Origin: Akkermansiaceae bacterium UBA6138
Lineage (GTDB): Bacteria; Verrucomicrobiota; Verrucomicrobiia; Verrucomicrobiales; DEV007
DNA length: 15,996 bases
Reading direction: 5' to 3'
Assembly: GCA_002422425.1 (NCBI GenBank)
Contig: DIVG01000055.1
Span: forward strand, 57,392-73,387
How positions within the stretch are numbered: the first letter of the stretch is position 1; each line of letters starts with the position of its first letter. The position numbers and the translations under genes were made by a program. Positions 1 through 7,018 of the stretch are shown here, piece by piece. The notes beneath the pieces are model-generated. The model had not been told where the DNA came from, did no database searches, and was given only the letters and a program-made list of their open reading frames with translations.

Positions 1-1223
1 GGGATGGAGTCGCCCTTTTTCATGCCGGTCCCGTCGAAGATCCAGTGATCGGGCTTTTCGCAGACCCAGTCGCCGCCGCCGTTGACTGGATCGACATTGC
101 GCGAGCCCATCAGGTAGCCTTCGTCGGGGCCGCGATGGGGGAAAGGGCCCTCGGTGCGCTCGCGGTCGGTCGCGTACTTGTAGTCGCCGCCGAAAGGGCC
201 GCCGCGGAAAATGATGCGGTTGGGATTCTTCCCGTCCTCGCTCGGCGTCATCGGGGTGACCCAGCAGACCGAGTTGCCCGAGAAAAAGAGCAGACTCGTC
301 CCGGTGTCGCGCAGCTTCACGACGTTCTCATACTCACGGATGTCCCAGTACTCGTCATGGCCGTTGCTGAGGAAGGCCTTGAATCGGTCGGGCCGCGCGT
401 AGGCCGGATCGACCATGTCGACGTTCGAGCAATAGGTCACGTCGTAGCCCTGCTCTTCGAGCCAGTAGGCGAGGGGAAATTCAAAGCAAAGCCACTCGCC
501 CGATCCCACTGACATCGGATTCTCGTAGATCTGCGAATATTTTCCGTAGGGCCGGTCAAAGCTCACGTCAGCCCACGGCCCCTGATTTCCCTTGGGGTGC
601 GTGTAGATCGAGAAGTTGGTCGGCCACATGTTGTAGGCCTGCCAAGTGTTGTCCGAGCATTGCAGGCAAAAATCGGCGGGCCTGTCGTCCTTCACGATAA
701 AAACGACATAATTCTGCCAGTAGCCTTTTTCGGTACTGTCAGGAGTCGAGAGACGGCCGAGATAGACGCCGCTGGGCCAGTCGTCGGGGATCGTGAGCGT
801 GACGGTCGGCTCCCAGAGGCATTCGTGGAGATGCCGGTCACCCCGGGTCGATTCGGGCACGGACTGCGGCTTGCAGGGGAGGGGGCCGAGCGTCTCCATC
901 AGCCTCGCTCCCTTGCCGCCGTAGTAGCCGGTGCGGAAGATCTCGATGGTGCACTGCCCTTCAAGTCTCGAGCTGATGAAGAGGTCGATCTTTTCGCCTG
1001 CGGCGACGGATTGCTTTGAGCAGTATCCTTCGATGTCCGAGGCGCGGACGCCGCCCCTTTGATCGAGTCGCACCCGCGTGAGCTGCCAGTCATCCGCTCC
1101 CGGTTTGGCATTTTCTTCGCGGATCAGATTCGGTTTCGCTTCGGCGGATTGCGCGCTCGAAGTCGAAAAAGCGAGCGCCGGAGCCGCGGCCGAGGCGAGG
1201 AAGGAACGTCGGGTAGGTTTCAT
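1..1223 (-). CDS. N,N-dimethylformamidase large-subunit-like protein, Tat-exported (partial, C-terminus off the left edge)
   Basis: The frame is open from an ATG at 1223 to base 1 with no stop, giving 407 visible residues. The start MKPTRRSFLAS carries a twin-arginine motif and is followed by an Ala-rich hydrophobic stretch, so export by Tat is likely. The rest aligns by eye with the 506-residue paralogue just upstream: matching blocks include SFDRPYG, FPLAYWLEEQGYDVTY, NVDM, HDEYWDIR and NGGGDW. These resemble the C-terminal domain of the N,N-dimethylformamidase beta (large) subunit, a mononuclear-iron amidohydrolase family using two Tyr and one Glu ligand. By comparison with the paralogue about 100 residues are missing. 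It begins 10 bp after the paralogue's stop without a clear Shine-Dalgarno sequence, suggesting translational coupling. The substrate cannot be told from sequence. Confidence 0.85.
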   Translation of the reverse strand, partial: MKPTRRSFLASAAAPALAFSTSSAQSAEAKPNLIREENAKPGADDWQLTRVRLDQRGGVRASDIEGYCSKQSVAAGEKIDLFISSRLEGQCTIEIFRTGYYGGKGARLMETLGPLPCKPQSVPESTRGDRHLHECLWEPTVTLTIPDDWPSGVYLGRLSTPDSTEKGYWQNYVVFIVKDDRPADFCLQCSDNTWQAYNMWPTNFSIYTHPKGNQGPWADVSFDRPYGKYSQIYENPMSVGSGEWLCFEFPLAYWLEEQGYDVTYCSNVDMVDPAYARPDRFKAFLSNGHDEYWDIREYENVVKLRDTGTSLLFFSGNSVCWVTPMTPSEDGKNPNRIIFRGGPFGGDYKYATDRERTEGPFPHRGPDEGYLMGSRNVDPVNGGGDWVCEKPDHWIFDGTGMKKGDSI

Positions 1224-1233
1224 CGTAAGGTGA

Positions 1234-2754
1234 TCAGGCCATGCCCTTGATGGCGCGGTCGAGGAGGTTTTTGGTGATGCGCTGGACACGTTCATCGGGG
1301 CCGTGCGGGCGCGAGAAATGCGACCACGGCAGCCAGTGTCCGGGCGGCGAGGCGAGGCCCATGTTCCAGAATACGGTCGAGGCATTAAAGACAAAATTTC
1401 CCCTCGGCCCCGGAAAGATCACGGCGGTGTATTTGCCCTCGCGGGTCCCTCCGGCCCAGACGCGACCCTCGGCGAGGATCTCGAGCCCTTCGCGATCCGG
1501 GTCGGGTTCGCCGTGGTGTTCCCAGCCGACGAGACCGGGGATGGAGTCACCGTCCGTCATCCCCGTGCCCTCGAAGACCCAGTGCGCGGCGTTGCGGCAG
1601 GTCCAGTCTCCGCCTCCGTTAAAGGGCACGACGGAGCGCACGCCCATGATCTCGCGCTCGTCGGGAGCGGTACTCTCGAGGGTATCAAAAATGGAGGCGT
1701 AACTCTCCGTTTCGTCCTGACGCAGTTCTCCGAAACATCCTCGACGGGTGATGACTCGGTTGGGACGTCCGCTTTTCGAGGGCGTGAAGGGCGAGTCGAT
1801 GAAGACCGAGTTGCCGCAGAGCCACAGCACATTGAGGCCTCCGGCGATGGCGGATTTCATCCTCTCGAACTGCCGGATGTCCCAGTACTCGTCGTGAGCC
1901 ACCGAGAGGAAGACCTTTGCCCTTTCGATCGAGCCCGGTTCCAGCATATCGACGTTGGCGAGGTAAGTCACATCGTAGCCTTCCTTCTCGAGCCAGTAGG
2001 CGAGGGGAAATTCCCAGAGGAGAAATTCGCCCGATCCGATCGAGAGGGGATTTTCGTAGATCTGCGGGTAGAGCCCGTAGGGCCGGTCAAAGCTCACCGA
2101 GACACCGGGTGCCTGGGCGCCGCGGGGATCGGTGTAGAGGGACTCGTTTTCCGGCCAGCGATTGTAGGCCTGTGAGGTGTTGTCGCTCGTTTGAAAAATG
2201 ACATCCGCTTCGCGGTCGTCGCGAATGACAAAGATCGTGTAACTCTGCCAGTAGGGTTCCGATTCGGATTCGGGTACGGTCGTGAGCTTTCCGAGATAGA
2301 TTCCGCTCGGCCAGTCCTCCGGAATTGCGAGGCTGGTGGAGGCCTCCCACTCGCATTCGCGGAGCCGGTTGTCGGGTTGCATCTCCGGCGTTGCCTGGAT
2401 CGTGCCGGCGAAGGGACCGAGACGGGTCATGTGCCGACCGCCTTTTCCTCCGTAGTAGCCGAGTCGATAGAGATCAATCGTGAAGCGGCGGGCCGGCTCT
2501 GTTGAGACAAAAAACTCGAGCGTCTCTCCCGCGTGGATGGACTGGTGCGAGACGTATCCCTCGATCAGAGAGGTGCGGTATTTTCCCTTGTTAAGGCGAA
2601 CCCGGGTGAGCTGCCAGTCCGTCGTGCCGGGGTTGGCGTTTTCCTCCTCAATGAGACGGCTGCGGGCGGCTCCCCGAGCGGTCTCTCCGCTTGCTGCCGC
2701 CGCAAGAGCGGGGAGCGCAGTCGAGGCGAGAAAGGAGCGGCGCGTCTTTTTCAT
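1234..2754 (-). CDS. N,N-dimethylformamidase large-subunit-like protein, Tat-exported
   Basis: 506 residues from an ATG at 2754. This start is preferred over one 23 codons upstream because it has AAGGGG just before it and puts the twin-arginine signal (KKTRRSFLAS) at the extreme N-terminus. Residues 1-30 are signal-like. About 40-180 look beta-rich (GYYGGKGG near 100-106). Residues 215-480 match the DMFase beta-subunit C-terminal domain: SFDRPYG (221-227), FPLAYWLEKEGYDVTY (249-264), HDEYWDI (287-293), WLCGNSV (311-317), NGGGDW (379-384), VGWEHHG (409-415). By analogy with the DMFase iron site (two Tyr, one Glu), Y290, Y260 or Y264, and E412 are candidate metal ligands; this assignment is inference. 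The catalytic subunit of true DMFase is longer (about 760 residues) and has a small alpha subunit, which is not seen here. Amide hydrolysis is therefore only a family-level guess. Confidence 0.88.
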   Translation of the reverse strand: MKKTRRSFLASTALPALAAAASGETARGAARSRLIEEENANPGTTDWQLTRVRLNKGKYRTSLIEGYVSHQSIHAGETLEFFVSTEPARRFTIDLYRLGYYGGKGGRHMTRLGPFAGTIQATPEMQPDNRLRECEWEASTSLAIPEDWPSGIYLGKLTTVPESESEPYWQSYTIFVIRDDREADVIFQTSDNTSQAYNRWPENESLYTDPRGAQAPGVSVSFDRPYGLYPQIYENPLSIGSGEFLLWEFPLAYWLEKEGYDVTYLANVDMLEPGSIERAKVFLSVAHDEYWDIRQFERMKSAIAGGLNVLWLCGNSVFIDSPFTPSKSGRPNRVITRRGCFGELRQDETESYASIFDTLESTAPDEREIMGVRSVVPFNGGGDWTCRNAAHWVFEGTGMTDGDSIPGLVGWEHHGEPDPDREGLEILAEGRVWAGGTREGKYTAVIFPGPRGNFVFNASTVFWNMGLASPPGHWLPWSHFSRPHGPDERVQRITKNLLDRAIKGMA

Positions 2755-2803
2755 GTCCCCTTGTAGCGGATTGCCCTCGCTGCCGCAATGACGCGAAGGC
2801 GGG

Positions 2804-2887
2804 GGGCACGGGGCACGGGGCATTAGTCACGAGTCACGAGTCACGAGTCACGAGTCACGAATCACGAATCACGAATCACGAGTTACG
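2804..2887. repeat. Heptanucleotide tandem repeat, 12 units
   Basis: Twelve consecutive 7-bp units on the plus strand. There are two GGGCACG (2804-2817), one GGGCATT (2818-2824), five AGTCACG (2825-2859), three AATCACG (2860-2880) and one AGTTACG (2881-2887). On the minus strand the core unit reads CGTGAYT. The last unit supplies the TAA stop of the zeta-like gene (2883-2885), so the array starts exactly at that gene's 3' end. It lies between that gene and the start of the DMFase-like gene at 2754. The units are too short and unspaced for a CRISPR array. Confidence 0.95.
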
Positions 2888-3557
2888 GAATTCGGACTGT
2901 ATTTTTGGTTATTTGATCGGGAAGATCGAGGAAGGTGAGCCATTGAGGGATCGAATGGGAGAGTTCGAGTAATAACTCGCCTTCCATGCGGGCAATCATA
3001 CGATAAGGAGAAGTCTCGGAGGTGTTGTCGTAGATCGTTAGCGCATCGACTTTTCCGACGACGCGGGCAAGATTTTCCAGAACCCTTGGAAAGCGTTCGC
3101 GGACCTTTTCTGCGGGCACGTCGTGTCCCCCTTCACGTACCCGTTGAAACACCCGCGCGAATGAATATTCGTCCGATTCTAGTCCGATAAAATTCACCAC
3201 CACCCGGTAACCATGGCTCCGAGCAGTCGTGAGAAATGCCACCTTTGCGCCAATCGGATCGCTGAGAACTGTTTCAAACATGAAGGATTGCCGCGCGATG
3301 AAGAGATCCTGTCGTAGCCGCTCGGCCATTGCGGCTGCCTCGTAAGCACTCACCTTTTCTTCGGCGGCAATCATATCCGCATTGATAAATGGAACGGTAG
3401 AATCGCCGTGGAAAATTCGACGGAAAGTCGATTTTCCGGCTCCGTTAGGGCCGGCAAAGACAAGCAGCAGAGGCGGGGAAACGAGATCCGATTCGAGATT
3501 GCTCACGGAGCAAATGTGAGTGCAAACGACGTCGTTGCGAGCAGAAAAGGGAATCAA
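2883..3557 (-). CDS. Zeta-toxin-like P-loop kinase (COG4185 type)
   Basis: Up to 224 residues. A Walker A motif GPNGAGKST lies at 36-44, preceded by the strand LLLVFA. It is followed by NADMIA (59-64), FETVLS (94-99), the RVREGGHDVP block (139-148) and YDN (176-178). These blocks, in this order, are typical of the zeta-toxin-related ATPases grouped as COG4185, often annotated 'zeta toxin family' or 'predicted ABC-type ATPase'. True zeta toxins phosphorylate UDP-sugars to block wall synthesis; whether this one does is not shown. The TTG at 3557 overlaps the upstream antitoxin stop by 4 bp (TTGA). Family members usually begin just before the P-loop strand, so the GTG at 3506 is an alternative start. 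Base composition is near 50 % GC, clearly lower than the neighbours. The stop lies within the heptamer repeat. Confidence 0.8.
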   Translation of the reverse strand: MIPFSARNDVVCTHICSVSNLESDLVSPPLLLVFAGPNGAGKSTFRRIFHGDSTVPFINADMIAAEEKVSAYEAAAMAERLRQDLFIARQSFMFETVLSDPIGAKVAFLTTARSHGYRVVVNFIGLESDEYSFARVFQRVREGGHDVPAEKVRERFPRVLENLARVVGKVDALTIYDNTSETSPYRMIARMEGELLLELSHSIPQWLTFLDLPDQITKNTVRIP

Positions 3558-3943
3558 TCTTCCACAAACTCTGAGCCAACACGATGTCCGCGTTGTCGAG
3601 TCCCGTCCGGCGTTACCCGGATGAGTCCTCCGGGACGTTCCGGGTCCGGCAGGTAGATAGTCACCTTATCCAACCCGATCCTCTCTCTCAACACCGAGGC
3701 CGGGGTGTTCCGAAACTGTTCCAGGGCTTCGAGAATGCGCTGCTTCTCGATTTCCTCTTCTTCGGGCGTGAGCTCGGGCCATTTTTTGAGCGCCGTGATC
3801 GTTTTTGTCGTCAGGAGCGGTTCGACTGCTTTGCCGAGGCGGGCCCAATGTTCCACCTGACCGGTAAGGGAGCGGTCCGCATCCTGGGCCGCAGCGCGGG
3901 CTTCTTCGGCGAGGGATTCCGAGACTTTGATGGCCGTTGACAT
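3554..3943 (-). CDS. ParD-like antitoxin
   Basis: 129 residues from the ATG at 3943. The N-terminus (STAIKVSESLAEEARAAAQ, then SLTGQVEHWARLGKA at 25-39) matches the ParD-like antitoxin family, whose ribbon-helix-helix-type N-terminus binds DNA as a dimer. Residues 56-85 are a charged helix (LTPEEEEIEKQR). The end (VTIYLPDPERPGGLIRVTPDG, 94-114) looks like a small beta unit. A start 27 codons upstream at 4024 is open but would run through the inverted repeat at 3954-3970 and overlap the SDR gene, so I reject it. The gene precedes and overlaps the zeta-like gene by 4 bp, the usual antitoxin-first order. No Shine-Dalgarno sequence is seen. The likely role is neutralising the downstream protein and repressing the operon. 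Confidence 0.78.
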   Translation of the reverse strand: MSTAIKVSESLAEEARAAAQDADRSLTGQVEHWARLGKAVEPLLTTKTITALKKWPELTPEEEEIEKQRILEALEQFRNTPASVLRERIGLDKVTIYLPDPERPGGLIRVTPDGTRQRGHRVGSEFVED

Positions 3944-3953
3944 GTGAATAAAC

Positions 3954-3970
3954 TGCACCATTTGGGTGCA
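3954..3970. promoter_or_regulatory. Inverted repeat, candidate operator of the toxin-antitoxin pair
   Basis: Perfect 6-bp arms TGCACC and GGTGCA with a 5-bp spacer (ATTTG), ending 11 bp upstream of the antitoxin ATG. An additional half-like TGCA occurs at 3974-3977. The position fits autoregulation by a ribbon-helix-helix antitoxin, which is established for type II systems. That this particular repeat is bound is inference. No convincing -35/-10 pair could be fixed around it. Confidence 0.5.
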
Positions 3971-4008
3971 AAATGCAACTTTTTGCGACTCAATGAAAAA
4001 GTGGGAGT

Positions 4009-4806
4009 TCACCAAGCCGTCCACCCACCATCCACCAGCAGATTCTGGCCGGTGACGTAGCTGCTCGCTTCGCTCGCGAGGAAAACGACGGCGCCTTTGA
4101 GCTCATCGGGGTGGCCCATTCTTCCCATGGGCGACTTCGCGGTGAGCCGCTCGACCATGATCGGGTTCGCGGCGGGACCGGGGAAGGGACCGGGGGAAAG
4201 GCAATTTACGCGGATGCCCTCTTTTGCCCAGTAGACGGCGAGGTGGCGGGTCATGTGGACGATGCCGCCCTTGAGCGCGTGATAGGCGACGGGACTGGCG
4301 GCGACGGCACCCTCGTAGGCGTCGGGGTAGGAGCCGACGACACCGTACATCGAGCCTATCATGACGATGCTCGCGCCGCCTCCGCGCGAGACGGCGTGGT
4401 CGTGGACTTTGCGGGCGAGGAGAAAATAGCCGGTCGCGTTGGCGAGACTGCGGGTGAATTCGTCGGCGGTCACGGTGGTGAGGTCGGACCCGTTCGCGGC
4501 GTGACCGTTGTTGATGAGGATGTCGATGCGTCCGGTGCAGGCGAGGGCGGCGGCGAAGCCGGATTCGATCGAGCCTTCGTCGAGGTGGTCGAGAGCGACG
4601 CCATGGTGGGTTTGGGCTCCGACCACAGGGAGCGCGGCGGCAGCCTCCCGGGCGCGATCGGCGTCGCGGCTTGTGGTGATGACGTTGGCTCCGGCCTCGG
4701 CGAGGGCGCGGGACATGGCCGAGCCGAGCCAGCCGCCCGCTCCGCTGATGAGGGCGGTTTTGCCGGTGAGATCAAAGAGCCCGGGGATAGTGGCTTCGGG
4801 GTTCAT
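4009..4806 (-). CDS. SDR-family NAD(P)-dependent oxidoreductase
   Basis: 265 residues from the ATG at 4806, which overlaps the upstream gene's stop as ATGA. A longer reading frame to 5025 is open but would lie inside the Gfo/Idh gene. Classical SDR features are present: cofactor loop SGAGGWLG (21-28, a variant of TGxxxGxG), NNG (99-101), catalytic Ser in IGSMYG (S152), Y175-xxx-K179 in the YHALK motif, NCLSPGPF (201-208) and the C-terminal VTGQNLLVDGGW. The length is normal for the family. It closely resembles gluconate 5-dehydrogenase-like sugar-acid dehydrogenases in general shape, but the substrate is not determinable. It is co-transcribed with the Gfo/Idh/MocA gene and probably works on the same sugar-derived substrate. 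Confidence 0.9.
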   Translation of the reverse strand: MNPEATIPGLFDLTGKTALISGAGGWLGSAMSRALAEAGANVITTSRDADRAREAAAALPVVGAQTHHGVALDHLDEGSIESGFAAALACTGRIDILINNGHAANGSDLTTVTADEFTRSLANATGYFLLARKVHDHAVSRGGGASIVMIGSMYGVVGSYPDAYEGAVAASPVAYHALKGGIVHMTRHLAVYWAKEGIRVNCLSPGPFPGPAANPIMVERLTAKSPMGRMGHPDELKGAVVFLASEASSYVTGQNLLVDGGWTAW

Positions 4807-5813
4807 GCGTTGACGGTCTGCCAGGTTCCCTCTTTCACACTGAGGTGCGAGGCGAGGTTGACTTTGAGGGTGCGGATCCCTTCTTCGAGAGTGCAGAGAA
4901 CGACGCCTTTTCCTTCGATGGCGTCGAGAAAGGCCCCGTTCTGCCGACGATACATCACATCGACTTCGGGCATCTCGACAGCTTCGTGATGCCAGGCTCC
5001 GCTCGCCTCGGTCATCCAGGACCACCGCTTTTTCGCATACTCGGCCTGGAGCGTGCCGCCTTCGCAGACGACGGTGATGAGGACTTCGTTAGGGTGCTGG
5101 TAGAGGTTCAGGGCGTAGCTGCCCATGACGCCGCCGTCGGCGCCCTGACGCACGAGCGAGTGGACGGTGTCCTCGACCGTGACTCCCTCGAGCGCCTGAT
5201 GATCGGCATCGGTCATGACCCGGCGGATCGGGCCGGCGAGCCAGTCGCCGACGTTGTAAAAGTGGGTGATCATGTCATTGATCGCGCCGCCCCCGAGTTC
5301 GGGTTTGGCGAAATAGACGTCGCGGTAGGCCGGACGCAGGGTCGCGAAGGCCTGGCCCGAGGCGGTGCGAATCTGGAGGACGCGGCCGAAGCGCCCCGAG
5401 TCGAGGGCTTCCTTCATTGCTTCGACGGCGGGATGGGCGCGATGGACGTAGCCGACGGCGACGGTGAGATTTTTTTCTTTCACCACTTCGACGAGTGCCT
5501 CGATGCCGTCGATCGCGAGACTGAGCGGCTTTTCGATGAGCAGGTGAGTGCCGAGCGCGGCGAGGCGGGTGGCGATGGGAATGTGCGTCGGCGCGGGCGT
5601 CGCGATGACGGCGGCGTCGTAGTGACCGTCGGCGAGAGCGCTTTCGAGGTCGGGAAAAGCGAGCTTCGCGGGGATCCCGTAGCGCCCGGCGATTTCGGCG
5701 CGGCGCGGCGCGTGGGTTTCGCAAAAGGCGATCGCGTCGCAGCGTTCGAGTTGCTGGAAACAGCGCAAGTGCCGTTCCCCGATAGAGCCGGTGCCGATGA
5801 TGAGGAGTTTCAT
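4803..5813 (-). CDS. Gfo/Idh/MocA-family oxidoreductase
   Basis: 336 residues from the ATG at 5813, chosen because the Rossmann strand begins at once: MKLLIIGTGSIGERHL, with GxGxxG at 7-12. Residues 1-120 form the NAD(P)-binding domain, with ATPAPTH at 71-77 and the hallmark EKP at 94-96. The remainder is the alpha/beta substrate domain (GGGAINDMITHFYNVGDWL, around 230-250 in the alignment, carries the conserved D/H pair typical of the family). The family oxidises or reduces sugars, inositols and related polyols with NAD(P). It lies first in a two-gene operon with the SDR and is divergently arranged from the aldolase/amidohydrolase operon at 6098. No Shine-Dalgarno sequence is visible before the start. 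Confidence 0.9.
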   Translation of the reverse strand: MKLLIIGTGSIGERHLRCFQQLERCDAIAFCETHAPRRAEIAGRYGIPAKLAFPDLESALADGHYDAAVIATPAPTHIPIATRLAALGTHLLIEKPLSLAIDGIEALVEVVKEKNLTVAVGYVHRAHPAVEAMKEALDSGRFGRVLQIRTASGQAFATLRPAYRDVYFAKPELGGGAINDMITHFYNVGDWLAGPIRRVMTDADHQALEGVTVEDTVHSLVRQGADGGVMGSYALNLYQHPNEVLITVVCEGGTLQAEYAKKRWSWMTEASGAWHHEAVEMPEVDVMYRRQNGAFLDAIEGKGVVLCTLEEGIRTLKVNLASHLSVKEGTWQTVNA

Positions 5814-6097
5814 AAAGAAGGGCGGGAAGTCGGACTCGACAGGGTTGCCCCGTCGATCCAACCCCATTGAATCCGGTTTGGCAATGGAGGAAAGGGAAAA
5901 GGACGGCGGCGCGATGGCGGGAAGCGAGGCCCAAGGAGGGCGGGCATTTCTGTCCCTCTCACGGTCAAGCATCCTCCTACCGCACTCGCCTTCGGCAAAA
6001 AGGTAGAACGGGTCTCCCGGCCCGTTTCATGAAAAGCCGCCATGGCGGGATTCCGCGCTTGCCCGGCAGGGGGCTTTTCGTTTAACAGAACGGCGTC
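5814..6097. other. Divergent intergenic region (284 bp) between the two metabolic operons
   Basis: This gap must carry the promoters of both the Gfo/Idh-SDR operon and the aldolase-amidohydrolase operon. Visible structures: an inverted repeat GGGTTG/CAACCC (5842-5847 and 5859-5864) in the leader of the minus operon; one copy of a dispersed palindromic repeat at 6003-6030; and an 8-bp inverted repeat GAAAAGCC/GGCTTTTC (6031-6038 and 6072-6079) in the leader of the plus operon. I could not identify a convincing -35/-10 pair or a known riboswitch. The reading frame that spans it on the minus strand is most likely noncoding. Confidence 0.6.
6003..6030 (+). repeat. Dispersed palindromic repeat, copy 1
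   Basis: Core ACGGGTCTCCCGGCCCGT preceded by GTAGA. The outer ACGGG/CCCGT arms can pair around the TCTCCCGG centre. The same element recurs as a direct copy at 15091 and as an inverted copy at 15141, each in an intergenic gap. This is the behaviour of a REP-like element. Confidence 0.8.
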
Positions 6098-7018
6098 ATG
6101 AGTGAATCCAGCGCCACCGCCCTTTCCGGGGTTCTCCCGGTTTTTCAGACTCCCTACCTCGCCGACGAGTCGATTGACTTCGAAACACTCGCACACGAAA
6201 TCGATTGGCTCTTTCATCAGGGGGCCGATGGGATCGTCATGGCGATGGTCTCGGAGGTGTTGAGGCTCTCCGATCGGGAGCGGGATCTCCTCGCTGAGCA
6301 GGCCTGTCACTTTGCGGCGGGAAAGGGGCCGGCGATCATCAGTGTCGGTGCCGAGAGCAGCCATTCCGCTGAATATTTTGCGAGGCACGCCGAGGAATGC
6401 GGGGCGGCGGCGGTGATGGCGATCCCGCCGGTCTCGATCAGTGTGGAGGAAAAAGAGTTGCTTAATTATTACCGTCGTCTCCTCGAAGTGATCGATATCC
6501 CCGTGATTGTCCAGGACGCCTCGGGCTACGTCGGTCGGCCCATGTCGATCGCTTTTCAGGCCAGGCTCCTTGACGAGTTCGGTCCCGAACGGGTCCTTTT
6601 CAAACCCGAGGCTTCACCGATCGGGCCGCGTCTCTCGGCTTTGCGCGACGCCACCTCCGGACGCGCCCGCGTCTTCGAGGGCACGGGCGGGATCGCCCTG
6701 ATCGACTCCTACCATCGCGGAATCTGCGGCACGATGCCGGGGGCGGATCTGATCACCGCGATCGTCCCGCTCTGGGACGCGCTCGAGGCGGGCGACCTCG
6801 ACACCGCCGCCCGCATCCACGAACCGCTCAGCGCGCTCATTTCGCTGCAGACCAGTCTCGACGGATTCCTTGCCGTGGAGAAACATCTTCTCATTCGGCA
6901 GGGGATTTTCCGAAACGAAATCGTGCGCGGTCCGCGCGGATTCATCCTCGACGAGGAGACCCGGCACGAGGTTGACCGCCTTTTTGACCGCCTCACCGAA
7001 GCCACCGCCGACTTATGA
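6098..7018 (+). CDS. Dihydrodipicolinate synthase/N-acetylneuraminate lyase (DHDPS/NAL) family aldolase
   Basis: 306 residues, the normal length for this class I aldolase TIM-barrel family. N-terminal GVLPVFQTPY (11-20) is the usual first strand, and VLFKPEASP (167-174) contains the expected Schiff-base lysine K169. Departures from DapA are clear. The GTTGE loop is replaced by MVSEVLRLS (50-58), and the strand that normally carries the catalytic Tyr (YNxP-type) reads IVQDASGYVG (137-146), so a Tyr may be absent or displaced to Y144. It is thus probably not the lysine-pathway enzyme but a lyase or dehydratase for a 2-keto sugar acid or similar. The TGA overlaps the next ATG (ATGA), so it is co-translated with the amidohydrolase. 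Confidence 0.85.
   Translation: MSESSATALSGVLPVFQTPYLADESIDFETLAHEIDWLFHQGADGIVMAMVSEVLRLSDRERDLLAEQACHFAAGKGPAIISVGAESSHSAEYFARHAEECGAAAVMAIPPVSISVEEKELLNYYRRLLEVIDIPVIVQDASGYVGRPMSIAFQARLLDEFGPERVLFKPEASPIGPRLSALRDATSGRARVFEGTGGIALIDSYHRGICGTMPGADLITAIVPLWDALEAGDLDTAARIHEPLSALISLQTSLDGFLAVEKHLLIRQGIFRNEIVRGPRGFILDEETRHEVDRLFDRLTEATADL

Noticed and set aside
1303..2175. Long plus-strand reading frame (290 codons)
   Set aside because: It lies antisense to the DMFase-like gene, which has clear domain motifs; high-GC codon bias opens the opposite frame.
2804..2887. CRISPR array
   Set aside because: Units are 7 bp with no spacers; it is a simple tandem repeat.
3944..4024. Longer N-terminus for the ParD-like antitoxin
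   Set aside because: It would translate the inverted repeat and overlap the SDR gene; the family sequence starts at 3943.
4111..4989. Long plus-strand reading frame (292 codons)
   Set aside because: Antisense to the SDR and Gfo/Idh genes, Gly/Val/Asp-rich and without family motifs.
4845..5870. Long plus-strand reading frame (341 codons)
   Set aside because: Antisense to the Gfo/Idh/MocA gene; no recognisable motif.
5810..6388. Minus-strand reading frame across the divergent promoter region (192 codons)
   Set aside because: It covers the repeat and both leaders, runs antisense to the aldolase start and has no domain.
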